Origin: Polynucleobacter sp.
Lineage (GTDB): Bacteria; Pseudomonadota; Gammaproteobacteria; Burkholderiales; Burkholderiaceae
Assembly: GCA_016462905.1 (NCBI GenBank)
Contig: JAEMSI010000005.1
Location: forward strand, 1 to 64,000
Direction: 5' to 3'
Length of the DNA stretch: 64,000 nt
The position numbers were made by a program, and so were the translations under genes. Below are positions 1-9,683 of the stretch, piece by piece (positions within the stretch are counted from its first letter, which is position 1; each line of letters begins with the position of its first letter). The notes under the pieces are model-generated. The model was not told where the DNA came from and ran no database searches. It saw only the letters and a program-made list of their open reading frames with translations.

Positions 1-127
1 CTGTGGCCCTATTCCGCACGTCACCGTGGATGGCTGTTAGCCAACACCCTGCCCTGTGGAGTCCAGACTTTCCTCTCCCTTCTTACGAAAGCAGCGATTG
101 CCTAGTTAACTCTGCCTTCACAGTCTA
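1..127 (-). ncRNA. rnpB: RNase P RNA, 5' part (runs off the window)
   Basis: Catalytic RNA of ribonuclease P, which matures tRNA 5' ends. Read on the minus strand, the segment at about 50-77 gives the conserved CR-I/P4 core (GAGAGGAAAGTC, then GGACTCCA and AGGGCAGGGTG), which identifies bacterial A-type RNase P RNA. The 5' end is put near 127 by the start of the P1 strand and is uncertain by a few bases. The 3' two thirds lie beyond position 1. It sits 17 bases downstream of the pyrC stop, the usual place in Burkholderiales. No separate terminator is visible between them. Confidence 0.93.
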
Positions 128-144
128 ACCGAGAGTGGCACTCT

Positions 145-1200
145 TTATTGCAAACCCCACGCAATCGTTTGACCGGCGCGTAAGGGAACTAAAACGTCTT
201 TTCCCATGGGTAATTCAGAAGGTACTGAATGCGGTTTTTTTACTAGAACAATCTTTTGTGAATTACGGGGCAAACCATAGAAATCAGCGCCAAAAAAACT
301 GGCAAAACCCTCTAGTCGATTTAAACAATCGATACTCTCAAATGCTTCGGCATACAAACCTAATGCATTCCAAGCGGTATAACAACCTGCGCAACCACAG
401 TCATTTTCCTTTAAACCCTTAGAGTGTGGGGCACTATCGGTGCCCAAAAAGAAACGGGCGCTGCCGCTAGTTGCGGCTTCTAATAAAGCAAGGCGATGCT
501 CTTCGCGTTTTAGAATCGGTAGGCAATAATGATGAGGTCGAATGCCACCAGCAAAAATGGAATTGCGATTCATTAACAAATGATGGGCCGTAATCGTTGC
601 AGCAATCAATTTTTTATCTTGGGTATGTGCATCGCGTACATAATGCGCCGCCTGTTTTGTAGTGATGTGTTCAAACACAATCCGCAACTCAGGAAAATCA
701 TTTCGTAGTGGCTCTAAAATCCGATCAATAAAAACAGCTTCGCGATCAAATACATCAATTTCTGGATTAGTTACTTCGCCATGTATTAATAAGGGCATAC
801 CCAATTTTTGCATCGCCTCTAATGCTTTATAGCAATTCCGTAGATTGGTAACGCCAGCATCGCTGTTGGTAGTCGCGCCCGCAGGGTATAACTTAAAGCC
901 AATCATGTGTTCGGCATGGGCCTGTTGAACTTCGCTGGCAGGGGTATTGTCGGTTAAATACAGAGTCATTAAAGGTTTAAAGTCAGATTTACCTAAAACA
1001 TGTAACTGACTCTCGATGCGACTCTGATATGCCTTGGCAAGAGCGACGGTAGTCACTGGCGGTTTTAAATTCGGCATGATGACGGCGCGTCCAAACTGAG
1101 ATGCTGTGTGGCCCAAAACATCTTTTAACACCTCGCCATCTCGCACGTGCAAATGCCAATCATCCGGCTTTACTAAGGTCATGGTTTGTATTGAGCTCAT
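145..1200 (-). CDS. pyrC: Dihydroorotase
   Basis: Zinc amidohydrolase that cyclises carbamoyl-aspartate to dihydroorotate, third step of de novo pyrimidine synthesis, cytosolic. The 351-residue protein is the short, single-function PyrC type. Visible metal ligands are HLH at residues 16-18, the lysine to be carboxylated at 103 (GFKLYPAGAT), H140 in LLIHGE, H178 in FEHITT and the catalytic aspartate D254 in GTDSAPH. It is the last protein gene of a long minus-strand run and is followed by rnpB. The start 4 bases after the glycerate kinase stop suggests cotranscription. No anomaly seen. Confidence 0.97.
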   Translation of the reverse strand: MSSIQTMTLVKPDDWHLHVRDGEVLKDVLGHTASQFGRAVIMPNLKPPVTTVALAKAYQSRIESQLHVLGKSDFKPLMTLYLTDNTPASEVQQAHAEHMIGFKLYPAGATTNSDAGVTNLRNCYKALEAMQKLGMPLLIHGEVTNPEIDVFDREAVFIDRILEPLRNDFPELRIVFEHITTKQAAHYVRDAHTQDKKLIAATITAHHLLMNRNSIFAGGIRPHHYCLPILKREEHRLALLEAATSGSARFFLGTDSAPHSKGLKENDCGCAGCYTAWNALGLYAEAFESIDCLNRLEGFASFFGADFYGLPRNSQKIVLVKKPHSVPSELPMGKDVLVPLRAGQTIAWGLQ

Positions 1201-1204
1201 TAAC

Positions 1205-2557
1205 TTACTCTATCAAAATAATCCTAAAGTCATTTACATTGGTCAGTGTTGGCCCAGTATGAACCAAGGCATTTAACTCAGAAAAAAATCCATAACTATC
1301 GTGGGCATCGATAAATTGACCAGCACGCAAACCTTGCTTTAATGCGCGTTCGCGTAGCTCAGCAGTAAACCATGCGCCCGCATTTTTTTCGCTACCATCA
1401 ATACCATCGGTATCGGCTGCTAAAGCAGATACTTGCTTAAGATCCTTGGTAGCAGCAAAGAGTGTCAGTAAAAACTCGCTACAGCGACCGCCACGACCCT
1501 TGCTGCCTGCAGGCAGAGTTACGGTACATTCACCGCCTGAGATTAAAGCAAGGGGTGGTTTTGCCCATTCTGAATATAAACAAATCTCTCGTGTAATACC
1601 AGCATGAACCAAGGCCACATCCCGCGCCTCCCCAGTAATGGTGTCGCCCAAAATAATCGTTTTGAAGCCTTGTAATTGACAGTAACTGGCAGCAGCCTCC
1701 AAGCTGAGGTGAGCGGTCGCAATCACATGGTTACGCACACGTGCTGACTTAAGATCAGCCTCCTTTAAAGTTTCTGGAATTTCACCCGCCAAACCTTTTT
1801 GTAAATGCAATAAAACCGACTTAGGAACTCCAGTTTGATCAAGACCATACTTTTTTAAGATGGCGATTGCATCTGCATAACTTGAGTAGTCTGCAGCACA
1901 AGGGCCACTAGCAATATCAGCAGGATGATCGCCCGTAACATCTGAAATGAGTAAGGCCTCGACTTGCGCACCCTGCTGAATCGCCATGCGTGCTAGGTTA
2001 CCTCCCAAAATGGCCGATAGATGTTTGCGAACTACATTCATTTCCTCAATCGGCGCTCCTGAGCGCAATAAACCCTCCGTAGTCGTTCGCATATCGTCGA
2101 TTGAAATTCCAGCCTGGGGCAAGGTTAATAAACTAGAGCCACCACCTGAAACAAGGGCAATTAAAATATCATTTGGTTTTAAATTACTGACAGCGCTTAA
2201 AATTTCTTTAGCCCCATCCATTCCAGCCTGATCGGGAACTGGGTGACCTGCTTCAATAATTTTGATATGGCTAGTGGGAGAAGCATGACCATAGCGAGTC
2301 AATACAACTCCCTCAATTTTAGTGTCAGGCCAAAATTGATCGGCATAACTTTCCAATGCACTTGCCATCGCAGCGCTGGCCTTACCAGCCCCCACCACCA
2401 AACATCGGCCTTGGGGCTCTTGACCCGGCGGGAAAATTTGCTTCAGATACTTAGGGATAATTTGTTTAGGGTCGGCCACCGACAAAGCGCTAGCAAAAGC
2501 GCCTTGAAGAATCTGGGCGCTGTCTTTTGTCTTAGTGTTGGAGTTGGCAGATAGCAT
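1205..2557 (-). CDS. Glycerate 2-kinase, MOFRL family
   Basis: Phosphorylates D-glycerate to 2-phosphoglycerate, feeding photorespiratory or tartronate-type C2/C3 acids into glycolysis. The family is often called TtuD or GckA, and older annotations say hydroxypyruvate reductase. The 450 residues show the two-domain layout: an N-terminal Rossmann-like half with VVGAGKA near residue 55 and a SGGGSSLL loop near 140, then a C-terminal MOFRL domain with GRGGRCSEFLL, DTDGIDGS and the terminal GPTLTNVND. It lies between the ABC exporter gene (10-base gap) and pyrC (4-base gap), so it is probably in the same operon. There is no clear Shine-Dalgarno before the ATG. Confidence 0.93.
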   Translation of the reverse strand: MLSANSNTKTKDSAQILQGAFASALSVADPKQIIPKYLKQIFPPGQEPQGRCLVVGAGKASAAMASALESYADQFWPDTKIEGVVLTRYGHASPTSHIKIIEAGHPVPDQAGMDGAKEILSAVSNLKPNDILIALVSGGGSSLLTLPQAGISIDDMRTTTEGLLRSGAPIEEMNVVRKHLSAILGGNLARMAIQQGAQVEALLISDVTGDHPADIASGPCAADYSSYADAIAILKKYGLDQTGVPKSVLLHLQKGLAGEIPETLKEADLKSARVRNHVIATAHLSLEAAASYCQLQGFKTIILGDTITGEARDVALVHAGITREICLYSEWAKPPLALISGGECTVTLPAGSKGRGGRCSEFLLTLFAATKDLKQVSALAADTDGIDGSEKNAGAWFTAELRERALKQGLRAGQFIDAHDSYGFFSELNALVHTGPTLTNVNDFRIILIE

Positions 2558-2566
2558 GCGTTGATT

Positions 2567-4408
2567 TTATTCTGAAGTGAGGACTTGTTGGTGTTCTTGC
2601 ATTTTCCACATTTCTGCGTAACGCCCCTGAGCCGCCAGTAATTGCTGATGGCTACCGCGTTCAATAATTTGCCCGCGATCCATTACCAAAATTTGATCCG
2701 CATGAATAATCGTTGATAAACGATGGGCAATGATGAGGGTGGTTCGATTTTTAGCTAGATTAAATAATTCATCCTGAAAGGCGCGCTCGGTTTTTGAGTC
2801 GAGTGCCGATGTCGCTTCATCAAAAATAAGCATCGCTGGTTTCTTGAGCAAAGTACGCGCAATGGCTACGCGCTGCTTCTCCCCGCCCGAAAGTTTTAGG
2901 CCTCGCTCGCCTACAGCCGTATCGTATCCCTTAGGAAGTCGATTAATAAATTCCTCGATCTGCGCCGCACGAGCCGCCTCGCGGATTTCTTCTTGAGTGG
3001 CGCCCGGTTTTCCATAACCCATGTTGTAGCCAATGGTGTCATTAAATAGAACCGTGTCTTGCGGAACAATACCAATCGCTTTTCTTAAGGAAGCTTGCTG
3101 TACAGAGCGAATATCTTGGTCATCAATTTGAATCGAACCCCCTTGCACCTCATAGAAACGAAACAGTAAGCGTGCTAGGGTACTTTTACCCGCACCGCTT
3201 TCTCCCACTACCGCAGTAATCGTTCCAGCGGGGATAGAAAAACTAATATCCTGCAAGATAGGACGATTTTTTTCGTAGTAAAAAGAAACGTGCTTAAACG
3301 AAACCTCGGGTCCTCGTGAGTAATCTTTAATTTCCAAAACATGAGCGTCTGGAGCATCAGCAATCTCGCGATCGGTATTTAACAGAGAAAACATCCGATC
3401 CATATCGGTGAGTGCTTGTTTAATTTCTCGATAAATCACCCCTAAAAAATTCAAGGGGATATAGAGTTGAATCATTAAGGTATTGACCAGCACTAAATCG
3501 CCTAAAGTCATCGTGCCATTGGCAACACCTAAAGTAGCACGCCATAAAATCAGAACTAAACCAACAGCAATAATACATTGCTGCCCAATATTTAAGACTG
3601 CCAAGGATTTTTGGGATAGAACAGCAGCCGCTTGGTAATGTTTTAAATTTTCATCATATCGTTTTGACTCAAATGCCTCATTACCAAAATACTTAACCGT
3701 TTCAAAATTGAGTAATGAATCAATCGCTCTTTGATTGGCCCGTGAATCCATCTCGTTCATCGTGCGCCGATAATGAGTCCGCCATTCAGTCACCTTAACC
3801 GTAAAATAGATATAAAAAACCAAGGCAACTAAAGTAATTCCCGCAAACCAAAAATCATAGTTGTAAGCAAAATAGCCCAGCACCAAAATAAATTCAATTA
3901 ATGTTGGCAGAATGTTATAGAGCGAATACGTTACTAAAGACTGAATCGCACGGGTACCGCGTTCAATATCGCGGCTTACCCCACCCGTTTGACGAGCCAA
4001 ATGGAAACTGAGAGTTAAGGCGTGCAAATGCTCAAACACCTGTAATGCAATTTTTCGAACCGCCTCCTGTGTTACTTTGGCAAAAAGAAGTTCCCGTAAT
4101 TCAGCAAATAAAGCTCCCGCTAAACGTAATGCACCATATCCCAAAATTAAGCCAAGCGGAATAATAAAAAATGCCTGCGCTGAACGAAGATCGAGATTCA
4201 TCGAGTCGATCAGGTCTTTTAATAAAATTGGCACCCCTAAATTAGCAAACTTGGCTGCAATTAAACACAGCATTGCTAAAACAACCCGTAATTTATGTTC
4301 TAGAAGATAGGGCAATAAATCTCGAATGACGTGCCAATCCGCATTACTTGCTTTGCGATTACCCTCTAACGGCAATGCCGTGTCGGACTTGTGACTTAAA
4401 TGTCGCAT
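2567..4408 (-). CDS. Atm1/HMT-type ABC exporter (fused membrane and ATPase domains)
   Basis: Half-size ABC exporter that would work as a homodimer in the inner membrane. The closest well-known group is Atm1/ABCB7/HMT1, which exports glutathione-linked or metal-thiol compounds; the exact substrate cannot be read from sequence. The N-terminal half (about residues 30-330) has six hydrophobic segments. The C-terminal ATPase has Walker A (GESGAGKST), Q-loop, signature LSGGEKQR and Walker B with the D-loop (LIFDEATSALD). The chosen ATG at 4408 starts MRHLSHK just after the nudB stop. An in-frame upstream start would overlap nudB and give 20 extra hydrophobic residues. Glutathione synthesis genes at 60540-62790 fit the substrate idea. 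Confidence 0.9.
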   Translation of the reverse strand: MRHLSHKSDTALPLEGNRKASNADWHVIRDLLPYLLEHKLRVVLAMLCLIAAKFANLGVPILLKDLIDSMNLDLRSAQAFFIIPLGLILGYGALRLAGALFAELRELLFAKVTQEAVRKIALQVFEHLHALTLSFHLARQTGGVSRDIERGTRAIQSLVTYSLYNILPTLIEFILVLGYFAYNYDFWFAGITLVALVFYIYFTVKVTEWRTHYRRTMNEMDSRANQRAIDSLLNFETVKYFGNEAFESKRYDENLKHYQAAAVLSQKSLAVLNIGQQCIIAVGLVLILWRATLGVANGTMTLGDLVLVNTLMIQLYIPLNFLGVIYREIKQALTDMDRMFSLLNTDREIADAPDAHVLEIKDYSRGPEVSFKHVSFYYEKNRPILQDISFSIPAGTITAVVGESGAGKSTLARLLFRFYEVQGGSIQIDDQDIRSVQQASLRKAIGIVPQDTVLFNDTIGYNMGYGKPGATQEEIREAARAAQIEEFINRLPKGYDTAVGERGLKLSGGEKQRVAIARTLLKKPAMLIFDEATSALDSKTERAFQDELFNLAKNRTTLIIAHRLSTIIHADQILVMDRGQIIERGSHQQLLAAQGRYAEMWKMQEHQQVLTSE

Positions 4409-4409
4409 C

Positions 4410-4877
4410 TTAGGATTGAGGCGCTTTAAATAAATCAGCTCTAGCAAATACATGCTGTATAGCTTCACGATTCGAACTTGAGAAACATTTCTTTGCGGCC
4501 TCTTCTACAGGCAACCAAAGATATGCAATATGCTCTCTGGGAGCTAGCTTAACCGGAGTTCCTATTGGCACTTGCAGGGCAAACCAATGTTCTTTATTTC
4601 GCTCGACCCCTGGGGGATAGCGATAACGCCATTGAGGGTAAATAGTGTATTCAATTTGTTTTTGCAAATTAACTAAAGAATCTTTTGGAAGACTGGATAT
4701 ATCAATTCCAGTCTCCTCAAAAACCTCACGCTTTGCGGTGTCGGTTAAAGGCTCATCAGCAGCATCCAAACTTCCTGTAACTGATTGCCAAAAATCGGGG
4801 CGATCTGCTCGCTCTATCAATAAAACCTCTCGATTTAAGTTGTATATAACAACTAAAACTGAGATTGGAATTTTCAA
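4410..4877 (-). CDS. nudB: Dihydroneopterin triphosphate diphosphatase
   Basis: Nudix hydrolase that removes pyrophosphate from dihydroneopterin triphosphate in folate synthesis. The Nudix box is seen as GSLDAADEPLTDTAKREVFEETGI without its normal glycines at every place, but with the REVFEETG core. The opening VSVLVVIY-like strand and DFWQSVTGS are as in E. coli NudB. The frame has no internal methionine; the only ATG, at 4937, would overlap aspS by 59 bases and add 20 unrelated residues. A TTG at 4877, one base after the aspS stop, gives 155 residues starting LKIPISVLVVIY and matches the 150-residue E. coli protein. I prefer the TTG. Translation is probably coupled to aspS. Confidence 0.87.
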   Translation of the reverse strand: MKIPISVLVVIYNLNREVLLIERADRPDFWQSVTGSLDAADEPLTDTAKREVFEETGIDISSLPKDSLVNLQKQIEYTIYPQWRYRYPPGVERNKEHWFALQVPIGTPVKLAPREHIAYLWLPVEEAAKKCFSSSNREAIQHVFARADLFKAPQS

Positions 4878-4878
4878 A

Positions 4879-6678
4879 TTAAGCCGCCGGTGTGGTGTTA
4901 CGTAAACGAATATGCAATTCCCGTAACTGCCGCTCATCTACCGAGCTAGGTGCTTGAGTTAATAAGCATTGGGCACGCTGAGTTTTCGGAAATGCAATCA
5001 CGTCACGAATTGAGTCGGCGCCTGTCATCATCGTGATAATTCGATCTAAGCCAAATGCAATTCCGCCATGGGGTGGTGCGCCATAACGCAAGGCATCCAG
5101 TAAAAATCCGAACTTGGCAGCCGCTTCGTCGGGCCCAATCTTGAGCGCCCTAAACACTTGGCTTTGAACAGACTCTTGATGAATTCGAACTGAGCCGCCG
5201 CCAATTTCACTGCCATTTAAAACCATGTCATACGCTTTTGCCAAACACTTCCCTGGATCTGTTTCCAAATATTGAAGGTGATCATCCTTGGGGCTGGTAA
5301 ATGGATGATGGCATGCAACCCAACGGGCATCCGCCTCATCATAGTCAAACATCGGGAAATCAACCACCCATAGCGGCTTCCATCCTTCTTGCATTAATCC
5401 ATGCGACTTGCCCCATGCCGAATGAGCGATATGCAAACGAAGCCCGCCAATCGCATCATTGACTATTTTTGTCTTATCCGCACCAAAGAAAATAATGTCA
5501 CCATCTTTTGCGCCTGTTCTTTGCAAAATTCCAGCGATGGCGGCGTCATGAAGATTTTTTACAATCGGCGACTGCAAACCATTTCGTCCTTCAGCGACTG
5601 AATTTACTTTAATCCAAGCCAAGCCTTTTGCGCCATAAATAGCAACGAATTGGGTGTATTCATCAATTTCACTGCGGCTAATCTCTGCCCCGCCGGGTAC
5701 ACAGAGCGCCACTACGCGGCCACCATCTTGGTTCGCTGGACCAGAAAAAACTTTAAAATCAACGTCCTTCATCAGGTCGGTTAACTCAGTAAATTCCATA
5801 GCGACTCTTAAATCGGGCTTATCCGAACCAAAGCGGGCCATTGCTTCTGAATACGGCATCACAGGAAAAGGGTTGGGTAAGTCAAGCTGCATGGTTTTTT
5901 TGAAAATATGACGAATCATGTTTTCGAATAAATCGCGAATTTCAATTTCATTTAAAAAAGCAGTCTCGCAATCAATCTGTGTAAATTCGGGTTGACGATC
6001 TGCTCGCAAATCTTCATCTCGGAAACATTTTGTAATTTGGTAATAGCGGTCAAATCCGGCAACCATTAATAATTGCTTAAATAATTGAGGCGATTGCGGT
6101 AAAGCAAAAAATTGCCCGTCATGGACCCGCGATGGCACCAAGTAATCGCGCGCGCCCTCGGGAGTGCTCTTGGTTAACATGGGGGTTTCAATGTCGATAA
6201 AACCAGCGGCATCTAAATAACGACGGGTTTCCATTGCAACTTGATAACGCAAACGCAGATTTTTTTGCATTTGCGGGCGGCGTAAATCGAGAACACGATG
6301 GGTTAAGCGCGTGGTTTCAGAAAGATTATCGTCGTCAAGTTGAAAGGGTGGGGTAACCGAGGCGTTCAAGATGGTCAGCGCATGGCATAAAACCTCAACC
6401 TTGCCGCTGATTAGGTCTAGATTTTCTGTTCCGGCTGGACGCGCCCGCACCAACCCCTTAATTTGAATGCAAAACTCATTGCGCACCTCTTCAGCTAAAG
6501 CAAACATATCAGCACGATCGGGATCGCAAACTACCTGAACAAAGCCTTGATGATCGCGCAGATCAATAAAAATAACTCCGCCATGATCGCGGCGACGATT
6601 AACCCAACCCGCAAGCGTAATTTCTTGACCAATTAAACTATCGGTAACCTGTCCACAGGTATGGCTTCGCATCGACAT
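4879..6678 (-). CDS. aspS: Aspartyl-tRNA synthetase
   Basis: Class IIb synthetase that charges tRNA-Asp. The 599 residues follow the bacterial layout: N-terminal OB anticodon-binding domain ([13 protein letters not shown]), class II motif 1 near the [20 protein letters not shown] region, motif 2 with [18 protein letters not shown], the bacterial GAD insertion, and motif 3 [12 protein letters not shown]-like near the C terminus. Length agrees with E. coli (590). Two ATGs lie close together (6678 and 6672), and the AGGGA 4-10 bases upstream could serve either. Neighbours DUF502 upstream and nudB downstream are the usual Burkholderiales arrangement. Confidence 0.97.
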   Translation of the reverse strand: MSMRSHTCGQVTDSLIGQEITLAGWVNRRRDHGGVIFIDLRDHQGFVQVVCDPDRADMFALAEEVRNEFCIQIKGLVRARPAGTENLDLISGKVEVLCHALTILNASVTPPFQLDDDNLSETTRLTHRVLDLRRPQMQKNLRLRYQVAMETRRYLDAAGFIDIETPMLTKSTPEGARDYLVPSRVHDGQFFALPQSPQLFKQLLMVAGFDRYYQITKCFRDEDLRADRQPEFTQIDCETAFLNEIEIRDLFENMIRHIFKKTMQLDLPNPFPVMPYSEAMARFGSDKPDLRVAMEFTELTDLMKDVDFKVFSGPANQDGGRVVALCVPGGAEISRSEIDEYTQFVAIYGAKGLAWIKVNSVAEGRNGLQSPIVKNLHDAAIAGILQRTGAKDGDIIFFGADKTKIVNDAIGGLRLHIAHSAWGKSHGLMQEGWKPLWVVDFPMFDYDEADARWVACHHPFTSPKDDHLQYLETDPGKCLAKAYDMVLNGSEIGGGSVRIHQESVQSQVFRALKIGPDEAAAKFGFLLDALRYGAPPHGGIAFGLDRIITMMTGADSIRDVIAFPKTQRAQCLLTQAPSSVDERQLRELHIRLRNTTPAA

Positions 6679-6695
6679 ATATTCCCTAATAAAAA

Positions 6696-7337
6696 CTAAT
6701 TGTGAAGAGCTTTTTTTTCATTGCTTAAATGAGGCGGTACTGAGCCCATCGAGACAATATGCTTTAACGCATCTTCTACGCTCATTTTTAACTCAATCAC
6801 GGATGACCGAGGCACAATCATAAAAAATCCAGAGGTTGGGTTGGGGGTGGTGGGTAAAAAAACATTAACATAATCACCGCCTAACTTTTCAGCAACTTCA
6901 GGAGCGGGGTTACCAGTTTCAAACGCAATCGTCCAGGAATCAGGATGTGGGTAAGGTATTAAAAGGGCCTTACTAAATGCCTGACCACTGCCTGAAAACA
7001 AGGTAGAGGAGACCTGTTGAACGCTGGAATAAATGGAACGAACAATTGGAATTCGTTTGACTACCATATCAACAATTTTTAGCCACCACTGTCCAGCGAA
7101 ACTAATTGCCAAAACACCGGTAAAGCTAATGACAGCAATCACAATCACCACCCCGAGGCCTGGGATTTCACGGAAATGTTTGAGTTCTTCTGAAAATTGA
7201 GAGGGCAAAACGGCAATGATGGCTTGCATTACCGAGCCAAAAACTTGGTCGAGCAAGCCCAAGCCCCACGTTATTACCCAAACGGTAACCGCGATTGGGA
7301 TCCAAACCAGAATGCCCGCTAAAAAGTATTTTTTCAT
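6696..7337 (-). CDS. DUF502 inner-membrane protein
   Basis: Function unknown. The 213-residue protein belongs to the DUF502 family: hydrophobic segments at about residues 5-30 and 62-85, an amphipathic stretch with the family signature [15 protein letters not shown], and a soluble C-terminal domain with NPTSGFF(M)I near residue 165 and a short polar tail. It is fixed upstream of aspS in many betaproteobacteria. In relatives I remember, a small FmdB-type zinc-ribbon gene lies between ubiB and this gene; here only 77 bases separate them and no such gene fits. An AGG nine bases before the ATG supports the start. Confidence 0.88.
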   Translation of the reverse strand: MKKYFLAGILVWIPIAVTVWVITWGLGLLDQVFGSVMQAIIAVLPSQFSEELKHFREIPGLGVVIVIAVISFTGVLAISFAGQWWLKIVDMVVKRIPIVRSIYSSVQQVSSTLFSGSGQAFSKALLIPYPHPDSWTIAFETGNPAPEVAEKLGGDYVNVFLPTTPNPTSGFFMIVPRSSVIELKMSVEDALKHIVSMGSVPPHLSNEKKALHN

Positions 7338-7414
7338 GATTAATTACCTAACCCTCTATTCTAACGATTTAGGGGTGAATGGTGTCGATACAAACGCCCA
7401 CTAAGGCTGATCGC

Positions 7415-8995
7415 CTAATGAATCTTGAATACCACTAGGATTGCGCCCAAGAGGAAACCGCCCATGACCAAAAGCGCCCCAAGCAGCAAGGACCTAGACT
7501 TTCGCTCTTTGAGTAAGAGCGCTCTCAAAAGCTCTAATTCAGGTCCTGAGTCCCTCTTTTGCGCACTACTGGCCAGACTTTCGGCAATCAAGCGGGGCAA
7601 AGTGGGCAAAATTTTTGCCCAGTTAGGCGCCTCTGCTTTTAAGCTATCGAGCAAGCCCCTCCAGCCCAACTGACGGTCAACCCATTTTTCTAATATTGGC
7701 TTAGCAGTTTTCCAAAGATCTAAGTCTGGATCCAACTCTCTTCCCAAGCCCTCAATATTCAGTAAAGTTTTTTGCAGCAAGGTTAATTGGGGTTGTATTT
7801 CGACCTTAAAACGCCGTGAGGTTTGAAATAAACGCATTAAGACAATACCCAAAGAAATATCTTTTAAAGGGCGATCAAAGTAAGGTTCGCAAACCGTCCG
7901 AACCGCACCCTCTAATTCTTCTAAACGGGTATTTTCGGGAACCCAACCTGATTCAATATGTAACTCAGCCACGCGCCGATAATCACGATTAAAGAATGCT
8001 AAAAAATTTTGTGCCAAATAATTTTTGTCAAATTCACTTAAGTTTCCCACAATGCCAAAATCTAAAGAAATATATCGGCCAAACGTATTCGGTTCGAGAC
8101 TAATCATAATATTGCCAGGATGCATATCAGCATGAAAAAACCCGTGCTCAAAAACCTGTGTGAAAAAAATCTCCACCCCATCTACTGCTAATTTTTTAAA
8201 ATCAACCCCCGCATCTCTTAGCTCTTGCGTGCGGCCAATTGAAATACCATACATGCGCTCCATGATGATCACATTCGTGTGACAAAGGTCCCACAGCATT
8301 TCTGGAATCATCAACTTATCGGAATGCTCAAAATTACGACGCAATTGACTGGCGTTAGCGGCTTCGCGCATTAAATCCAATTCATCGTGTAAATAAATAT
8401 CAAATTCAGCAACTACCTCACGAGGCTTTAAGCGGCGGCCATCTTCGGAAACCATTTCAATAATGCCAGCCAAATCTCGCAATAAGGCTAGATCATCTTC
8501 AATGACGGGTAGAATTCCTGGCCTTAAAACCTTAATCGCGACTTTTTGATTTGCCCATTCTGGATGCTCAGGAGTAGCGCGCAGAACGCCAAAATGAACT
8601 TGCGCTACCGAGGCGCTTGCGATTGGCGTGGGATCAAACTCCTCAAACAGGGCTTCAATCTTTTTTTCTAAAGCGGCCTCAATGATTTCTCGTGATTTTT
8701 GATTTGAAAATGGCGGCACTTGATCTTGTAATTTCGCCAACTCATCTGAAATATCATCCGGCAAGAGGTCGCGACGCGTCGATAGTAGCTGTCCAAATTT
8801 AACGAATATCGGGCCCAAGGCTTCGAGCGCCAAACGAATCCGAACACCTCTAGGCAAAGTCGCTGGTGATGTCGCGACAAGACAACTTAATAGTGCGCGC
8901 TGAATACCGGGTCGTAAATTATCGCGAAGCAAGGAAAGTAGGTTGTAACGCCACGCGGTATAAAAAATAATACTCAAACGCGCCAAGCGTTTCAC
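7415..8995 (-). CDS. ubiB: Ubiquinone biosynthesis regulatory ATPase/kinase-like UbiB
   Basis: Atypical ABC1/ADCK family ATPase needed for coenzyme Q synthesis, bound to the inner membrane. Seen are the KxGQ motif ([16 protein letters not shown]), the VAIKVLRPG lysine, the HADMHPGNI catalytic-loop equivalent and LDFGIVG as the metal-binding DFG. A C-terminal hydrophobic segment (about residues 503-523) anchors the protein. Length 526 agrees with the family (about 525-546). Its ATG overlaps the ubiJ stop by 4 bases (ATGA), so the two are translationally coupled, as expected for proteins of the same Ubi complex. Confidence 0.95.
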   Translation of the reverse strand: MKRLARLSIIFYTAWRYNLLSLLRDNLRPGIQRALLSCLVATSPATLPRGVRIRLALEALGPIFVKFGQLLSTRRDLLPDDISDELAKLQDQVPPFSNQKSREIIEAALEKKIEALFEEFDPTPIASASVAQVHFGVLRATPEHPEWANQKVAIKVLRPGILPVIEDDLALLRDLAGIIEMVSEDGRRLKPREVVAEFDIYLHDELDLMREAANASQLRRNFEHSDKLMIPEMLWDLCHTNVIIMERMYGISIGRTQELRDAGVDFKKLAVDGVEIFFTQVFEHGFFHADMHPGNIMISLEPNTFGRYISLDFGIVGNLSEFDKNYLAQNFLAFFNRDYRRVAELHIESGWVPENTRLEELEGAVRTVCEPYFDRPLKDISLGIVLMRLFQTSRRFKVEIQPQLTLLQKTLLNIEGLGRELDPDLDLWKTAKPILEKWVDRQLGWRGLLDSLKAEAPNWAKILPTLPRLIAESLASSAQKRDSGPELELLRALLLKERKSRSLLLGALLVMGGFLLGAILVVFKIH

Positions 8996-9630
8996 GAAAG
9001 ATTCCCCTTGATACCCAATTGATCAATTCTTTTGGCTAAGCGCTCAACCGAATCTCGCAGATCATTTAATTCCCTTTTATGCCTCAGAAAATCATCTTGC
9101 TGCAATAAAATATTTTTTTCCTCAGTGAGGTACTCCAGGGTATTTTGCTGAAAATCCTTGAGTGCCGATTGACCTGCTTCATAAAACTGAGTCGCCTTTT
9201 TGACAAGAAAATGGGCTGGTGCATCTCCGATTAACTTAGATAAATCCTCTTCGTATTCCCAGCGCAATTGCCCAGCCAGTTTCGATAACAATTGGGCTAA
9301 ATCAGCGTCACCTGAAATTTTTACCGCGCGCAAAGCCTCCTCTCTGCCTTTGCCAACACTCGTGATCAATTGGTTAAATGCCTGAGCAGAAATCACAAGA
9401 CTTAGATTCGGTTCGCTGGGAGTGCCTAGCTCTTCGCCCAATCGGCCTGAGAAAACCTTCAAATATCCATTTTCAGTGATTTGAAAAACAAATCGGCCAA
9501 GAGGTATCTCGGTTGCAATGGTTTTCAGTTGGTGCTTGATTAGCTCCTCACGCGCCCAAGATTCACTCTTGAGGCAATGATTGATCATGCCAATAAACGC
9601 GGAAGCGGGTAAATCAAGTAAGCTGGTCAT
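8992..9630 (-). CDS. ubiJ: Ubiquinone biosynthesis accessory factor UbiJ (SCP2 domain)
   Basis: Lipid-binding scaffold of the soluble Ubi metabolon that holds polyprenyl intermediates for ring hydroxylation and methylation. An SCP2-like fold covers roughly residues 15-115, and the C-terminal half has heptad-like charged helices as in E. coli UbiJ (201 residues; here 212). The ATG at 9630 gives [12 protein letters not shown] followed by a family-like first helix; a longer reading would put the intrinsic terminator at 9637-9663 inside the coding region. The start has no Shine-Dalgarno and is only six bases from the terminator T-run, which is odd. It overlaps ubiB by four bases. Confidence 0.88.
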   Translation of the reverse strand: MTSLLDLPASAFIGMINHCLKSESWAREELIKHQLKTIATEIPLGRFVFQITENGYLKVFSGRLGEELGTPSEPNLSLVISAQAFNQLITSVGKGREEALRAVKISGDADLAQLLSKLAGQLRWEYEEDLSKLIGDAPAHFLVKKATQFYEAGQSALKDFQQNTLEYLTEEKNILLQQDDFLRHKRELNDLRDSVERLAKRIDQLGIKGNLS

Positions 9631-9636
9631 CAGTGT

Positions 9637-9663
9637 AAAAAACCCGCACAAAGGCGGGTTTTT
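9637..9663 (-). terminator. Intrinsic terminator after the Tim44-like gene
   Basis: Stem AACCCGC (9641-9647) pairs with GCGGGTT (9654-9660) around a 6-base loop, flanked by A- and T-runs, so it could act on either strand. On the minus strand it follows the Tim44-like stop (9684) and its six-T run ends six bases before the ubiJ ATG. Confidence 0.8.
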
Positions 9664-9683
9664 CCATGGGGAAAAGTAAGAGA

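Noticed and set aside
135-422. 95-codon plus-strand frame opposite pyrC
   Set aside because: Antisense to a clear pyrC coding end; no domain and no start signal.
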